A stretch of 21,194 bases of DNA from an uncultured Streptococcus sp. (lineage in GTDB: Bacteria > Bacillota > Bacilli > Lactobacillales > Streptococcaceae). The stretch spans positions 1 through 21,194 of the forward strand of contig CABREZ010000009.1 of NCBI GenBank assembly GCA_902470035.1, in the 5' to 3' direction. The position numbers were made by a program, and so were the translations under genes. This document shows, piece by piece, positions 14,621 through 21,194 of the stretch (position 1 is its first letter; every line of letters starts with the position of its first letter). A model generated the notes under the pieces. The model was not told where the DNA came from, did not search any database, and saw nothing but the letters and a program-made list of their open reading frames with translations.

Positions 14621-15964
14621 CTAAAAGGTTTGACGTTTTGCCTTTCTTTCTGCTCGACCGCGAGCACGATTCTCAGCTCGCTTGGCTTTGCGACGTTTCT
14701 CGTCTACGGCCCATTTGATTTTTTTCTTGTAGCCTGGTTTGATTTTTTTCTTTTTCTTCTTGACCAAGCCGATCATCTCAATGTCGAGTTTTTCTTGGCG
14801 TTTTTCACGATTAGCCCGGCGATCCCGGTCGTAGGTATCTTCGATAGCTCCAGCCTTCAAGACCTTAGGGACAAACTGGATGCCCAATTTTTCAAGCTCC
14901 CGAATGTCTGAGTCATCACTCGGTTGATAGAGGGTGATAGCTGTACCAGGAAGACCATTCCGACCAGTCCGGCCAACGCGGTGAACAAAGAAGGATAAGT
15001 CTTGCGGAATGGCATCGTTGATGACATGACTGACCCCTTCAATATCAATCCCACGCGCTGCCAAGTCTGTCGCCACGATATATTCAAAATCCAGATTTTT
15101 TACTTGGTTCATGATTCGCTTGCGCTCCCGTGGAGGAACCCCCCCATGGATTTTAGCGACCTTGAGCCCCTTCTCTACCAGAAAAGCATGCAGATCGTCC
15201 GCTCTGTCCTTGGTATTAACAAATATCATTGCCAGATAAGGTTGAAGAGCCTGTGTCAATTGATAGACTTGCTCATTCTTATCGCGCCCTTTTGTCGATA
15301 CCAACCAGTTATCAATGGTGTCCGAGATCACCGTTTTGGTTTTGATCTGCTCCATGACAGGGTTAGACAAATATTTCTTCAAGAAGGGTTGTAACTTTTG
15401 CGGAATCGTAGCAGAGAAGACCAAAAACTGAAGCTTCTTTGGAAGACTGGATGCAATCTTGTCTACCGTCGTCAAAAAGCCCATATCGAGAGTCATATCC
15501 GCCTCATCAACCACAAAGGTGTGAGCCTTATGAATGGCCAAGTCTCCAGAAGCGACCAAATCATAGATCCGTCCAGGTGTCCCAATGACAATATGGGGTT
15601 GGGCTACTTGGAGCCTATCGATTTGACGAGCCTTATCAGTTCCTCCAACGTAGTTGGCAATCCGAATTTCTTTTTCACAATGGCTAGCAATCTGACGAGC
15701 CGCTTGGTAAATCTGTGTGGCCAATTCCCGACTAGGCGCTGTGATGACCACTTCGACATTGCTACTATCCTCATTTAAGGTTTGAAAAATTGGTAAGAGG
15801 AAAGTATGGGTCTTCCCTGATCCTGTTTTAGATTCACCGACCAGATCACGGCCTGCTAAAACAATCGGAATCAGCTTTTCTTGAACTTCTGTTGCTTCGA
15901 TAAAATTAATCTCTTTTAAGGCCTCTTGGATATAGTCCTTAAACTTAAAATCTGTAAATTTCAT
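14621..15964 (-). CDS. DEAD-box ATP-dependent RNA helicase (CshB-like)
   Basis: This helicase unwinds RNA in ribosome assembly or RNA decay, often in the cold. The 447 residues have a Q motif (about 5-33), motif I SKTGSGKT (45-52), PSRELA, TPGR, DEAD (153-156), SAT (184-186), the second RecA domain with ATDLAARGID (298-307) and HRVGRTGR (328-335). The C-terminal 70 residues are very basic, with a Lys run and many Arg/Lys (about 385-445), a typical RNA-binding tail. It resembles CshB more than CshA, but I leave the symbol blank. It has its own promoter and terminator and lies just downstream of mraY. Confidence 0.93.
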   Translation of the reverse strand: MKFTDFKFKDYIQEALKEINFIEATEVQEKLIPIVLAGRDLVGESKTGSGKTHTFLLPIFQTLNEDSSNVEVVITAPSRELATQIYQAARQIASHCEKEIRIANYVGGTDKARQIDRLQVAQPHIVIGTPGRIYDLVASGDLAIHKAHTFVVDEADMTLDMGFLTTVDKIASSLPKKLQFLVFSATIPQKLQPFLKKYLSNPVMEQIKTKTVISDTIDNWLVSTKGRDKNEQVYQLTQALQPYLAMIFVNTKDRADDLHAFLVEKGLKVAKIHGGVPPRERKRIMNQVKNLDFEYIVATDLAARGIDIEGVSHVINDAIPQDLSFFVHRVGRTGRNGLPGTAITLYQPSDDSDIRELEKLGIQFVPKVLKAGAIEDTYDRDRRANREKRQEKLDIEMIGLVKKKKKKIKPGYKKKIKWAVDEKRRKAKRAENRARGRAERKAKRQTF

Positions 15965-15990
15965 TCTCTTATCCTTTCATCATCTCTTCT

Positions 15991-15999
15991 ATTATATCA
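15991..15999 (-). promoter_or_regulatory. Extended -10 promoter of the helicase gene
   Basis: On the minus strand TGATATAAT (15991-15999), the same form as at recU, about 26 bases before the ATG. No -35 is evident. AAAGGATAAGAG serves as the ribosome site. Confidence 0.65.
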
Positions 16000-16046
16000 G
16001 AAAACTCCTCTTCCCGCTCTTCTTTTGGGCAGCAATTCCTAGCCAG

Positions 16047-16078
16047 CGAAAAAGGCTGAGATAGCAATCCCAACCTTT
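16047..16078 (-). terminator. Terminator of the rsmH-ftsL-pbpX-mraY operon
   Basis: On the minus strand a 12-pair stem with two wobbles (16067-16078 with 16051-16062, loop TGCT) is followed by TTTTCG. It lies about 13 bases after the mraY stop, upstream of the helicase promoter. Confidence 0.8.
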
Positions 16079-16091
16079 TATGATTCATGGC

Positions 16092-17093
16092 TTATGAATT
16101 GGTCAAATAGTAGATCAAGAGGGTCAAAGCGCTCATTCCTGCACCAACACTCCAGAGAAAGGCATCGACCTTCCACTCAGACCATTTAGGTCCATTACCT
16201 GACAGACCACCTAATTCTAAATGGTGATGGAAAGGCGTCATGCGGAAGATCCGGCGTCCTTCCCCTGTCCGTTTCTTTGTCCATTTGAAATAGGACACTT
16301 GGAGCATGACAGAGCTAGTCTCAAAGACGTAGACAATCCCAATCAAGAGCAAGGTCCACTCTACGTGGAGAGCCATGGATAGAGTCGCAAGCATCCCACC
16401 TAGGGCTAGGCTTCCAACATCTCCCATGAAAATCTTGGCCGGCTTGTGGTTGTAGACGAAGAAACCTAATAGAGCTCCAATCATACTAATCGTTACAAAA
16501 AGGATATCGATTCGTCTTTGCCAAACAGCGATGATGGAATAAGCGATCAAGCTGATGGTTACCGAAATACTTGCCAAGCCATCAATCCCGTCCGTTAAGT
16601 TGACAGCATTTGAAAAACCAACCAACCAGAACAAGGCAAAGACAATATAGAAATGTCCCAAATAGACATCCCAACCAAAGACATTGAGAAGACTACCAGC
16701 TCCATGGCGTTCAGAAAAGAGATAGAAAATAATCCCTCCCAACAATTGCAGGGCTAATTTTTGCTTGGGATTTAACCCTTCATTGATCTTACGAAAGACC
16801 TTCAAGAAGTCATCCAAGAAACCGACGATTCCATACAAGACCAAAATAAAGAGGATCAATTGAACAGGACGCGTAAAGTTCCCGGTTAAAAAGCTAAAGA
16901 CAAGGGTGACAAAGACTGAAGTGATCAAGAAGACCACTCCCCCCATAGTAGGAGTACCTGCTTTGGCTTTGTGTTGCTTCACATCTTCGTGCATTTGTTG
17001 GCCCGAAATATGGGCCCGTTGATAGAAACGGATAAAGGCAGGAATGCCAATAACCGTTAGAATAAATGATACTACTAGGGTAGCAAGTAACAT
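16092..17093 (-). CDS. mraY: MraY, phospho-MurNAc-pentapeptide translocase
   Basis: MraY links the UDP-MurNAc-pentapeptide to undecaprenyl phosphate, forming lipid I at the inner membrane face. The 333 residues have about ten membrane helices and the family motifs KAGTPTMGG (43-51), the Mg-binding DD (94-95), NLTDGIDGL (165-173), FMGDVGSLALGG (222-233) and FHHHLE (288-293). It starts one base after the pbpX stop, with GGAG inside the pbpX end, so it is the last gene of the operon and probably translationally coupled. Confidence 0.97.
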   Translation of the reverse strand: MLLATLVVSFILTVIGIPAFIRFYQRAHISGQQMHEDVKQHKAKAGTPTMGGVVFLITSVFVTLVFSFLTGNFTRPVQLILFILVLYGIVGFLDDFLKVFRKINEGLNPKQKLALQLLGGIIFYLFSERHGAGSLLNVFGWDVYLGHFYIVFALFWLVGFSNAVNLTDGIDGLASISVTISLIAYSIIAVWQRRIDILFVTISMIGALLGFFVYNHKPAKIFMGDVGSLALGGMLATLSMALHVEWTLLLIGIVYVFETSSVMLQVSYFKWTKKRTGEGRRIFRMTPFHHHLELGGLSGNGPKWSEWKVDAFLWSVGAGMSALTLLIYYLTNS

Positions 17094-17094
17094 A

Positions 17095-19380
17095 TCAATC
17101 TCCTAATGTAATTGTTATTTTCTTCGTCTTCTTTAAAGCAGTTTCTACTTTGACGTTTTGTTTGCTCACACGAGAACCGTCCCCTTTATAGGTGATCTCA
17201 ATGCCCGTCCATTCCGCAAATTTATCAACATTTTCCTTGGTCCAGCCATACATATCCGGAACTGAATCCAAGTCATCTGTTAATAATAACACTTGCTCAT
17301 TTGCCTTTAATTTCGTTCCTGCTGATACAGACATCTTTTTAATATTCTTTCCAGTTCCTAGGACGACAGGCTGGATCAGATTGCGACGCAGTTCATCTGC
17401 GAAGCCACCTGGGCTGATGGTCTGCTTCAACTTCAATTCTTTCGACAAGGATTCTGCCGACGGCATCTTATAGGTGTCCTCTTTCGTGACCCCATCCAAG
17501 GCTTTGGTTTCAGTTACTAGATTCAACTCATCCTTCAAAGCAACCGCATCTTCCAAGACTGGATTGACCAGTTCTTGCCAGCTCTTTGGACTAAAGCTGA
17601 CTTCAGGCTGTTGAACTGTCACATACATAATAAAATCTGGGTCTTCAGCAGGTGTCATGACAACAATCGAGTAGATATTATCATTTTCGCCTTCCAAGTA
17701 GCCATTAGCTGTCGCAATTTGGGCTGTCCCTGATTTAACAGCAACATTTTGTCCAGCTACTTGGATAATGGGACCATCCGATGAATAGAGGGTACCAAAT
17801 TGAGGATCAGTCCCTACCGTAATCATGTAATTACGGGTCTGTTGGGCAACTGAAGCGGGTACTGGATTGCCGACAATCTCTCTTTGTGATTTACGAGCAG
17901 TTTCATGCTTGCCGTCGTAGATCGCACTGATAAATTTAGGCTCCAACATTTCCCCATCATTTGCAATGGCAGAAAATGCACGTAACATCTGCGTTTGGGT
18001 CACCGAAATCCCCTGACCAAAAGAAGACATGGCTTGAGTGACATAGTTATCACCTGGTAGGCCTCCAAAACCTTCGTCCCCCATTCCAAAACGTGTAGGA
18101 AGTCCGAACTTAAAGAGTTTGAGGTAATTCATCCAGACATTATTGCCCATCTTCTGTTCAAGCTTGGTCATCCCAATGTTACTTGAATAGGCAAAACCTT
18201 GGGCAATATTCATATAGCGACCTTCAGACAGCCCCATATTGACATCCCAGTCACGGATCGTCGCATCTTTTACTTGTAGTTCGTTACTGTAGTATACCTC
18301 ATTATAGGCTGGGAAGGTTCCATGATCAATCGCCGAAGCTAATAACATGACCTTCATCGTTGAACCCGGTTCATATTGATCCTGGTAAAGAATCGTGTTC
18401 CAGGTTCTCAGATTCTTAATATCCAAGCCTTCTTTGGTATCTGCATTATAGGTTGGACGTTGCGTCGTTGCAAGGATTTCCCCCGTTTTGGCACTGACCA
18501 GGGTCGCACTGACATATTTACCTTTTACCTTTTCTTGGAAAACATCCATTCGGGTTTCGAGATAAGTTTGAAGTTCCGCAGAAAGGGTTGTATACACATC
18601 CTTTCCATCTTCTGTCTTCACGGCAACCTTATCTGATCCCGGCACAATATTTCCGTTGCGATCCTTTTCGTAGGTCACAACGCCATCCTGACCACCCAGA
18701 ATGCGATCCAAAGACTTTTCGATTCCCGTTGTTCCCTGCAGGGTTTTATTGCCTTCTTTATCTTCTATCAATTGAGCTTGACCGATAAATTGAGAGGCAA
18801 AGGTCCCATTTTTATAACTCCGGTTTGGACTCGTCGTAAAATCAACACCTTTAATGTTGGCAGCTTCTAGTTCACTCCGGATAGCATCCATGTTGCTATA
18901 ACTAATATCGTTCCCCGCTGCACCAAAAGAAACTTGGTTGAGCTTCTTTTGAGACAGTTGTTGGACGACATAATCTTTTTCCATCCCCAAATAACGATTA
19001 AAAACATCCGCTACTTGGTTGTATTGGCTTTCTTCAACGTATAAAACTTCACCTTTTGCTGATTTATAAGTTTTATCGATAATCGCATAAACATTATAAG
19101 TCGTCGCATCTTCAGCAATGACAGCTCCATTTCGATCATAAATTGTTCCTCGTTTGGCTGGAACAATCTCGGTTTTCTGATGGACTTGATGCGATAACTC
19201 AGATAAATTTTTTCCAAATTTGCTATCTGTGCCTATAATAACTGCAAAATTAATGAGAAAAATGAAGAAAACAAGAATGGAAAGCAAACTTAAATTCTTA
19301 GCTACTTGCCGACGATTTTGGTCTGGAAGTTTCCTTTTTTTAAGGGAATAACGAATGATTTTCTTTTTTAATTTACTCAT
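17095..19380 (-). CDS. pbpX: Penicillin-binding protein 2X (class B septal transpeptidase)
   Basis: PBP2X cross-links septal wall together with FtsW. The 761 residues show a basic cytoplasmic start, a membrane helix (about 31-50), a dimerisation region with RGTIYDRNG (78-86), a transpeptidase domain with STMK (340-343, nucleophile S340), SSN (399-401) and KSGT (549-552), then two PASTA repeats (about 637-703 and 704-761). The motifs are intact; the STMK Thr that is often changed in resistant pneumococci is present. The gene overlaps ftsL by 8 bases and lacks a close ribosome site (GTGGTGAG is about 13 bases away), so it probably depends on coupled translation. Confidence 0.97.
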   Translation of the reverse strand: MSKLKKKIIRYSLKKRKLPDQNRRQVAKNLSLLSILVFFIFLINFAVIIGTDSKFGKNLSELSHQVHQKTEIVPAKRGTIYDRNGAVIAEDATTYNVYAIIDKTYKSAKGEVLYVEESQYNQVADVFNRYLGMEKDYVVQQLSQKKLNQVSFGAAGNDISYSNMDAIRSELEAANIKGVDFTTSPNRSYKNGTFASQFIGQAQLIEDKEGNKTLQGTTGIEKSLDRILGGQDGVVTYEKDRNGNIVPGSDKVAVKTEDGKDVYTTLSAELQTYLETRMDVFQEKVKGKYVSATLVSAKTGEILATTQRPTYNADTKEGLDIKNLRTWNTILYQDQYEPGSTMKVMLLASAIDHGTFPAYNEVYYSNELQVKDATIRDWDVNMGLSEGRYMNIAQGFAYSSNIGMTKLEQKMGNNVWMNYLKLFKFGLPTRFGMGDEGFGGLPGDNYVTQAMSSFGQGISVTQTQMLRAFSAIANDGEMLEPKFISAIYDGKHETARKSQREIVGNPVPASVAQQTRNYMITVGTDPQFGTLYSSDGPIIQVAGQNVAVKSGTAQIATANGYLEGENDNIYSIVVMTPAEDPDFIMYVTVQQPEVSFSPKSWQELVNPVLEDAVALKDELNLVTETKALDGVTKEDTYKMPSAESLSKELKLKQTISPGGFADELRRNLIQPVVLGTGKNIKKMSVSAGTKLKANEQVLLLTDDLDSVPDMYGWTKENVDKFAEWTGIEITYKGDGSRVSKQNVKVETALKKTKKITITLGD

Positions 19381-19708
19381 CGCTACTTGAACTCACCACT
19401 TTTCGATTTTCTTTTTGGAGGGTCATCCCCTGAGAACTAGCTAACTTAGACAAGCGTTCATAGCGAGTCAACTCATTGACTTCTTGCCGGATATCTTCTA
19501 GTTCAGTCTCTTTTGTTTTTAGTTCTGTATTGAGGTTTGTCAAATCACTTTGCACTTGTAGAATCCGCGTCTGCATAAAAATAATACTGACAGCAAGAAT
19601 AATCCCTGTTAGGACAATCGAGCCATAAAAAGCTTTCTCTACTCTGGTAAAGCGACGAATACGATCTTGCAATTGACTGCCCCGAGATCGTAATGGTTGA
19701 TCTGCCAT
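19373..19708 (-). CDS. ftsL: FtsL, septal divisome bitopic protein
   Basis: FtsL joins FtsB and DivIB/FtsQ in the complex that activates septal synthesis. The 111 residues have a basic cytoplasmic start with RFTRVEKAF, one membrane helix (about 28-47) and an extracellular heptad-rich coiled coil (about 50-90). Another ATG lies two codons upstream at 19714. I chose 19708 because GAGG is then 8 bases away rather than 2. It is 6-12 bases after rsmH and overlaps pbpX by 8. Sequence outside the helix is poorly conserved in the family, so identification rests on position and plan. Confidence 0.9.
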   Translation of the reverse strand: MADQPLRSRGSQLQDRIRRFTRVEKAFYGSIVLTGIILAVSIIFMQTRILQVQSDLTNLNTELKTKETELEDIRQEVNELTRYERLSKLASSQGMTLQKENRKVVSSSSDE

Positions 19709-19720
19709 GTTCATTTCCTC

Positions 19721-20671
19721 TTACTTATGAATTTTTCGAGCAACTCGCAATTTTGCAGAATGAGCTCGGTTATTATTTTCTAACTCTTCTTGACTTGGAA
19801 GAATCGGTTTTCGAGAAACTAATTCCATTTTTGGTTTTAAATCCTCTGGGATAAAGGGCAAGCCCTTCGGTACTTCTACTGTAGAAGCCTCTTTAAACAA
19901 TTGCTTGGTCAAACGATCTTCCAAAGAATGAAAGGTAATGACTGAAATACGACCACCAACTGCCAACAAATCCATAGCCTGCTGGATTGATTCATCAGCC
20001 GATCCCAATTCATCATTAACTTCAATTCGAATAGCCTGAAAAATTTGTTTGGCTGGATGCCCCTTTTTCTTTAGTTCCTTAGCTGGTTTTGCAGACTTAA
20101 TAATCTCTGCTAACTCTGTTGTCGTTTCAATCGGTTTGACAGCACGCGCCTGTTCAATCTTCCTGGCAATTTGTTTAGAGAATTTATCTTCTCCATACTT
20201 GAAAAAGATTCGGACTAGATCGTGGTAATCATAACTGTTGACCACGTCATAAGCCGTCAAAGAAGCTTCTTGATTCATCCGCATGTCCAAGGGAGCATCT
20301 TTTTTATAAGAAAAACCACGAGACCGCTCATCTAACTGAGGACTAGATACTCCCAAGTCATAACAAATGCCATCAATTTCACTGATTCCCAATTCTTGGA
20401 GACGCTCTTGAAGATTCCGGAAATTGTCTTTGATGAAGGTTACCATGCCTTTTTCAACGTAAGGAGCCAATCGTTTCTCCGCATTATCAATCGCATGCTG
20501 ATCCTGGTCAAAGGCATATAAATGTCCTTTTTCACTTAATTGACTTAATAAATATTCGCTATGGCCAGCTCCACCTAGAGTGGCATCCACATAGATTCCA
20601 TCTGGCTTTACATCCAGCATATCAATCGTTTCATGGAGCAAGACCGTTACATGATGAAATTCTTTACTCAT
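19721..20671 (-). CDS. rsmH: RsmH, 16S rRNA C1402 N4-methyltransferase
   Basis: RsmH (MraW) methylates N4 of C1402 in 16S rRNA in the decoding centre. The 316 residues have HVTVLLHE (7-14), the SAM motif DATLGGAGHS (29-38), the inserted helical domain with LDMRMNQ, and SVITFHSLEDR near the end. Length equals the pneumococcal protein. It heads the rsmH-ftsL-pbpX-mraY operon. The ATG has only a weak AGG two or three bases upstream, and an extended -10 lies so close that the transcript may begin almost at the start codon. Confidence 0.97.
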   Translation of the reverse strand: MSKEFHHVTVLLHETIDMLDVKPDGIYVDATLGGAGHSEYLLSQLSEKGHLYAFDQDQHAIDNAEKRLAPYVEKGMVTFIKDNFRNLQERLQELGISEIDGICYDLGVSSPQLDERSRGFSYKKDAPLDMRMNQEASLTAYDVVNSYDYHDLVRIFFKYGEDKFSKQIARKIEQARAVKPIETTTELAEIIKSAKPAKELKKKGHPAKQIFQAIRIEVNDELGSADESIQQAMDLLAVGGRISVITFHSLEDRLTKQLFKEASTVEVPKGLPFIPEDLKPKMELVSRKPILPSQEELENNNRAHSAKLRVARKIHK

Positions 20672-20680
20672 ATCCTATCT

Positions 20681-20689
20681 ATTTTACCA
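20681..20689 (-). promoter_or_regulatory. Possible extended -10 promoter of rsmH operon
   Basis: On the minus strand TGGTAAAAT (20681-20689) is a TGn plus near-consensus -10; the -35 position is poor (GTGCAT). A start 6-8 bases downstream falls 2-4 bases before the rsmH ATG. The rest of 20690-20806 has no supported ORF, so a more distant promoter cannot be excluded. Confidence 0.45.
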
Positions 20690-20808
20690 CAAATCTGACC
20701 AGGATGCACTTGAGATTCTCTCCTCTATCCACTCATCATTTTCAGATAAAAAGTTCCTATTCTTTAAAAGCTCATCCTATCAACCAATAGACCGAGAGAA
20801 GCAAATTA

Positions 20809-20817
20809 TGATACAAT
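20809..20817 (+). promoter_or_regulatory. Extended -10 promoter of the 60-aa gene
   Basis: TGATACAAT (20809-20817) is a TGn plus good -10, with no clear -35. The expected start lies at or within one or two bases of the ATG at 20824. Confidence 0.6.
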
Positions 20818-20823
20818 AATTCC

Positions 20824-21006
20824 ATGAAAGATAATAAATACCTACTCCTTGGTCTGCTATTGGCCGACCTAATTGCTGTCTACTTTTTCCTACGCACCCC
20901 TGTTCCTTGGATTTTTTGGACAGCAACCTTCGTTCTTGCTGTCTCCATTTGGATATTTAAAAATCAATGGAAAAACTACAAAAATAAAGATAAGGATTCA
21001 GAGTAG
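20824..21006 (+). CDS. Small two-helix membrane protein, unknown function
   Basis: The 60 residues have a short polar start, two predicted membrane helices (about 6-24 and 27-46, broken by RTPVPW) and a very basic then mixed charged tail (KNQWKNYKNKDKDSE). I do not recognise a family. No ribosome site precedes the ATG; the upstream bases are a -10 element, which suggests a leaderless message. It stands alone, divergent from rsmH, and is followed by a strong terminator, which supports a real transcription unit. Confidence 0.7.
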   Translation: MKDNKYLLLGLLLADLIAVYFFLRTPVPWIFWTATFVLAVSIWIFKNQWKNYKNKDKDSE

Positions 21007-21019
21007 CCCATATAGAACA

Positions 21020-21057
21020 AGAAAACTCGATCAGTTCAACATCTGATCGAGTTTTCT
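21020..21057. terminator. Bidirectional terminator between the 60-aa gene and ynzC
   Basis: A perfect 15-bp stem (21020-21034 with 21043-21057, loop of 8) begins with an A run and ends in TTTTCT. It lies 13 bases after the 60-aa gene and 9 bases after the stop of the minus-strand gene at 21067, so it serves both. Confidence 0.9.
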
Positions 21058-21066
21058 ATTGTCTAT

Positions 21067-21194
21067 TTATGAATTGGGGTCATCGAGACTACGGCCATGC
21101 AAGCCTTTTTCTCGTTGGACTTGACGAAGTTTTTCAGGCGTCACATCGTTACCTTCTTCGTCAACCACTTTAATTCCTTCGATGTGGTGACGAA
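21067..21194 (-). CDS. DUF896 (YnzC/UPF0291) family protein, C-terminal part
   Basis: Only the last 42 codons are in the window; the gene runs off the right edge. They contain EGNDVTPEKLRQVQREKGLH, the conserved end of the DUF896 family (YnzC of Bacillus subtilis ends in a very similar EGNDVTPEKL segment), then the GRSLDDPNS tail I associate with streptococcal members. The family is a small cytoplasmic helical hairpin protein, normally about 80-85 residues, of unknown function; in Bacillus subtilis it lies in an SOS-induced operon with yneA. The TAA is at 21067-21069. Confidence 0.85.
   Translation of the reverse strand, partial: RHHIEGIKVVDEEGNDVTPEKLRQVQREKGLHGRSLDDPNS

Noticed and set aside
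20704..20790. 28-codon plus-strand frame between rsmH and the 60-aa gene
   Set aside because: It has no proper ribosome site and ends within the upstream region of the 60-aa gene; it is probably chance.
1..21194. Insertion sequences, prophage, CRISPR arrays, defence or toxin-antitoxin genes, tRNAs
   Set aside because: Both strands were read for such genes and repeats; none was found. Gene content is conserved streptococcal housekeeping.

Overview
The window is chromosomal core DNA from a Streptococcus, most likely of the sanguinis/parasanguinis/mitis type. The evidence is the streptococcal form of RNase P RNA, MapZ (the streptococcal FtsZ-ring marker), the short rsmH-ftsL-pbp2X-mraY cluster, and close agreement of PBP1a, PBP2X and RsmH with pneumococcal proteins from memory. 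The DNA is moderately AT-rich and almost fully coding. I see no insertion sequence, prophage, integrase, CRISPR array, tRNA or 16S/23S gene.

Layout. Positions 1-110 hold a repeat-like stretch and a bidirectional terminator. Positions 111-4113 (minus) hold a division and RNA block: ypsA, gpsB, RNase P RNA (rnpB), an RlmL-type methyltransferase and mapZ, in transcription order. Positions 4180-6897 (plus) hold recU-pbp1A, divergent from ypsA through overlapping promoters. From 6962 to 12655 (minus) come, reading left to right against transcription, pepC, a GNAT acetyltransferase, the NAD pair nadE/pncB, trxB and a DUF4059 membrane protein. Positions 12850-14396 carry an ABC importer of the cystine/polar amino acid type (ATPase and permease, no binding protein). 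Positions 14621-15964 encode a DEAD-box helicase. Positions 16092-20671 (minus) are the division/cell-wall operon rsmH-ftsL-pbpX-mraY. At the right edge are a 60-residue membrane protein (plus) and the 3' end of a DUF896/YnzC gene (minus).

How it works together. Two sets of cell-wall and division genes flank a housekeeping block. One set is recU-pbp1A, gpsB and mapZ; the other is rsmH-ftsL-pbpX-mraY. Between them lie NAD salvage (PncB then NadE), thiol supply and redox (a TcyBC-like importer with TrxB), a peptidase and an RNA helicase. Both main beta-lactam targets, PBP1a and PBP2X, therefore lie within about 15 kb, with all catalytic motifs in their normal form.

Most of the window is ordinary and well conserved. 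The least explained parts are small: the rsmH/60-aa divergent region, where both start codons fall about where transcription should begin; a possible 19-codon ORF with an inverted repeat upstream of DUF4059-trxB; the 17-base gap between gpsB and rnpB; and the repeat-like left edge. I found no convincing new multi-gene system.
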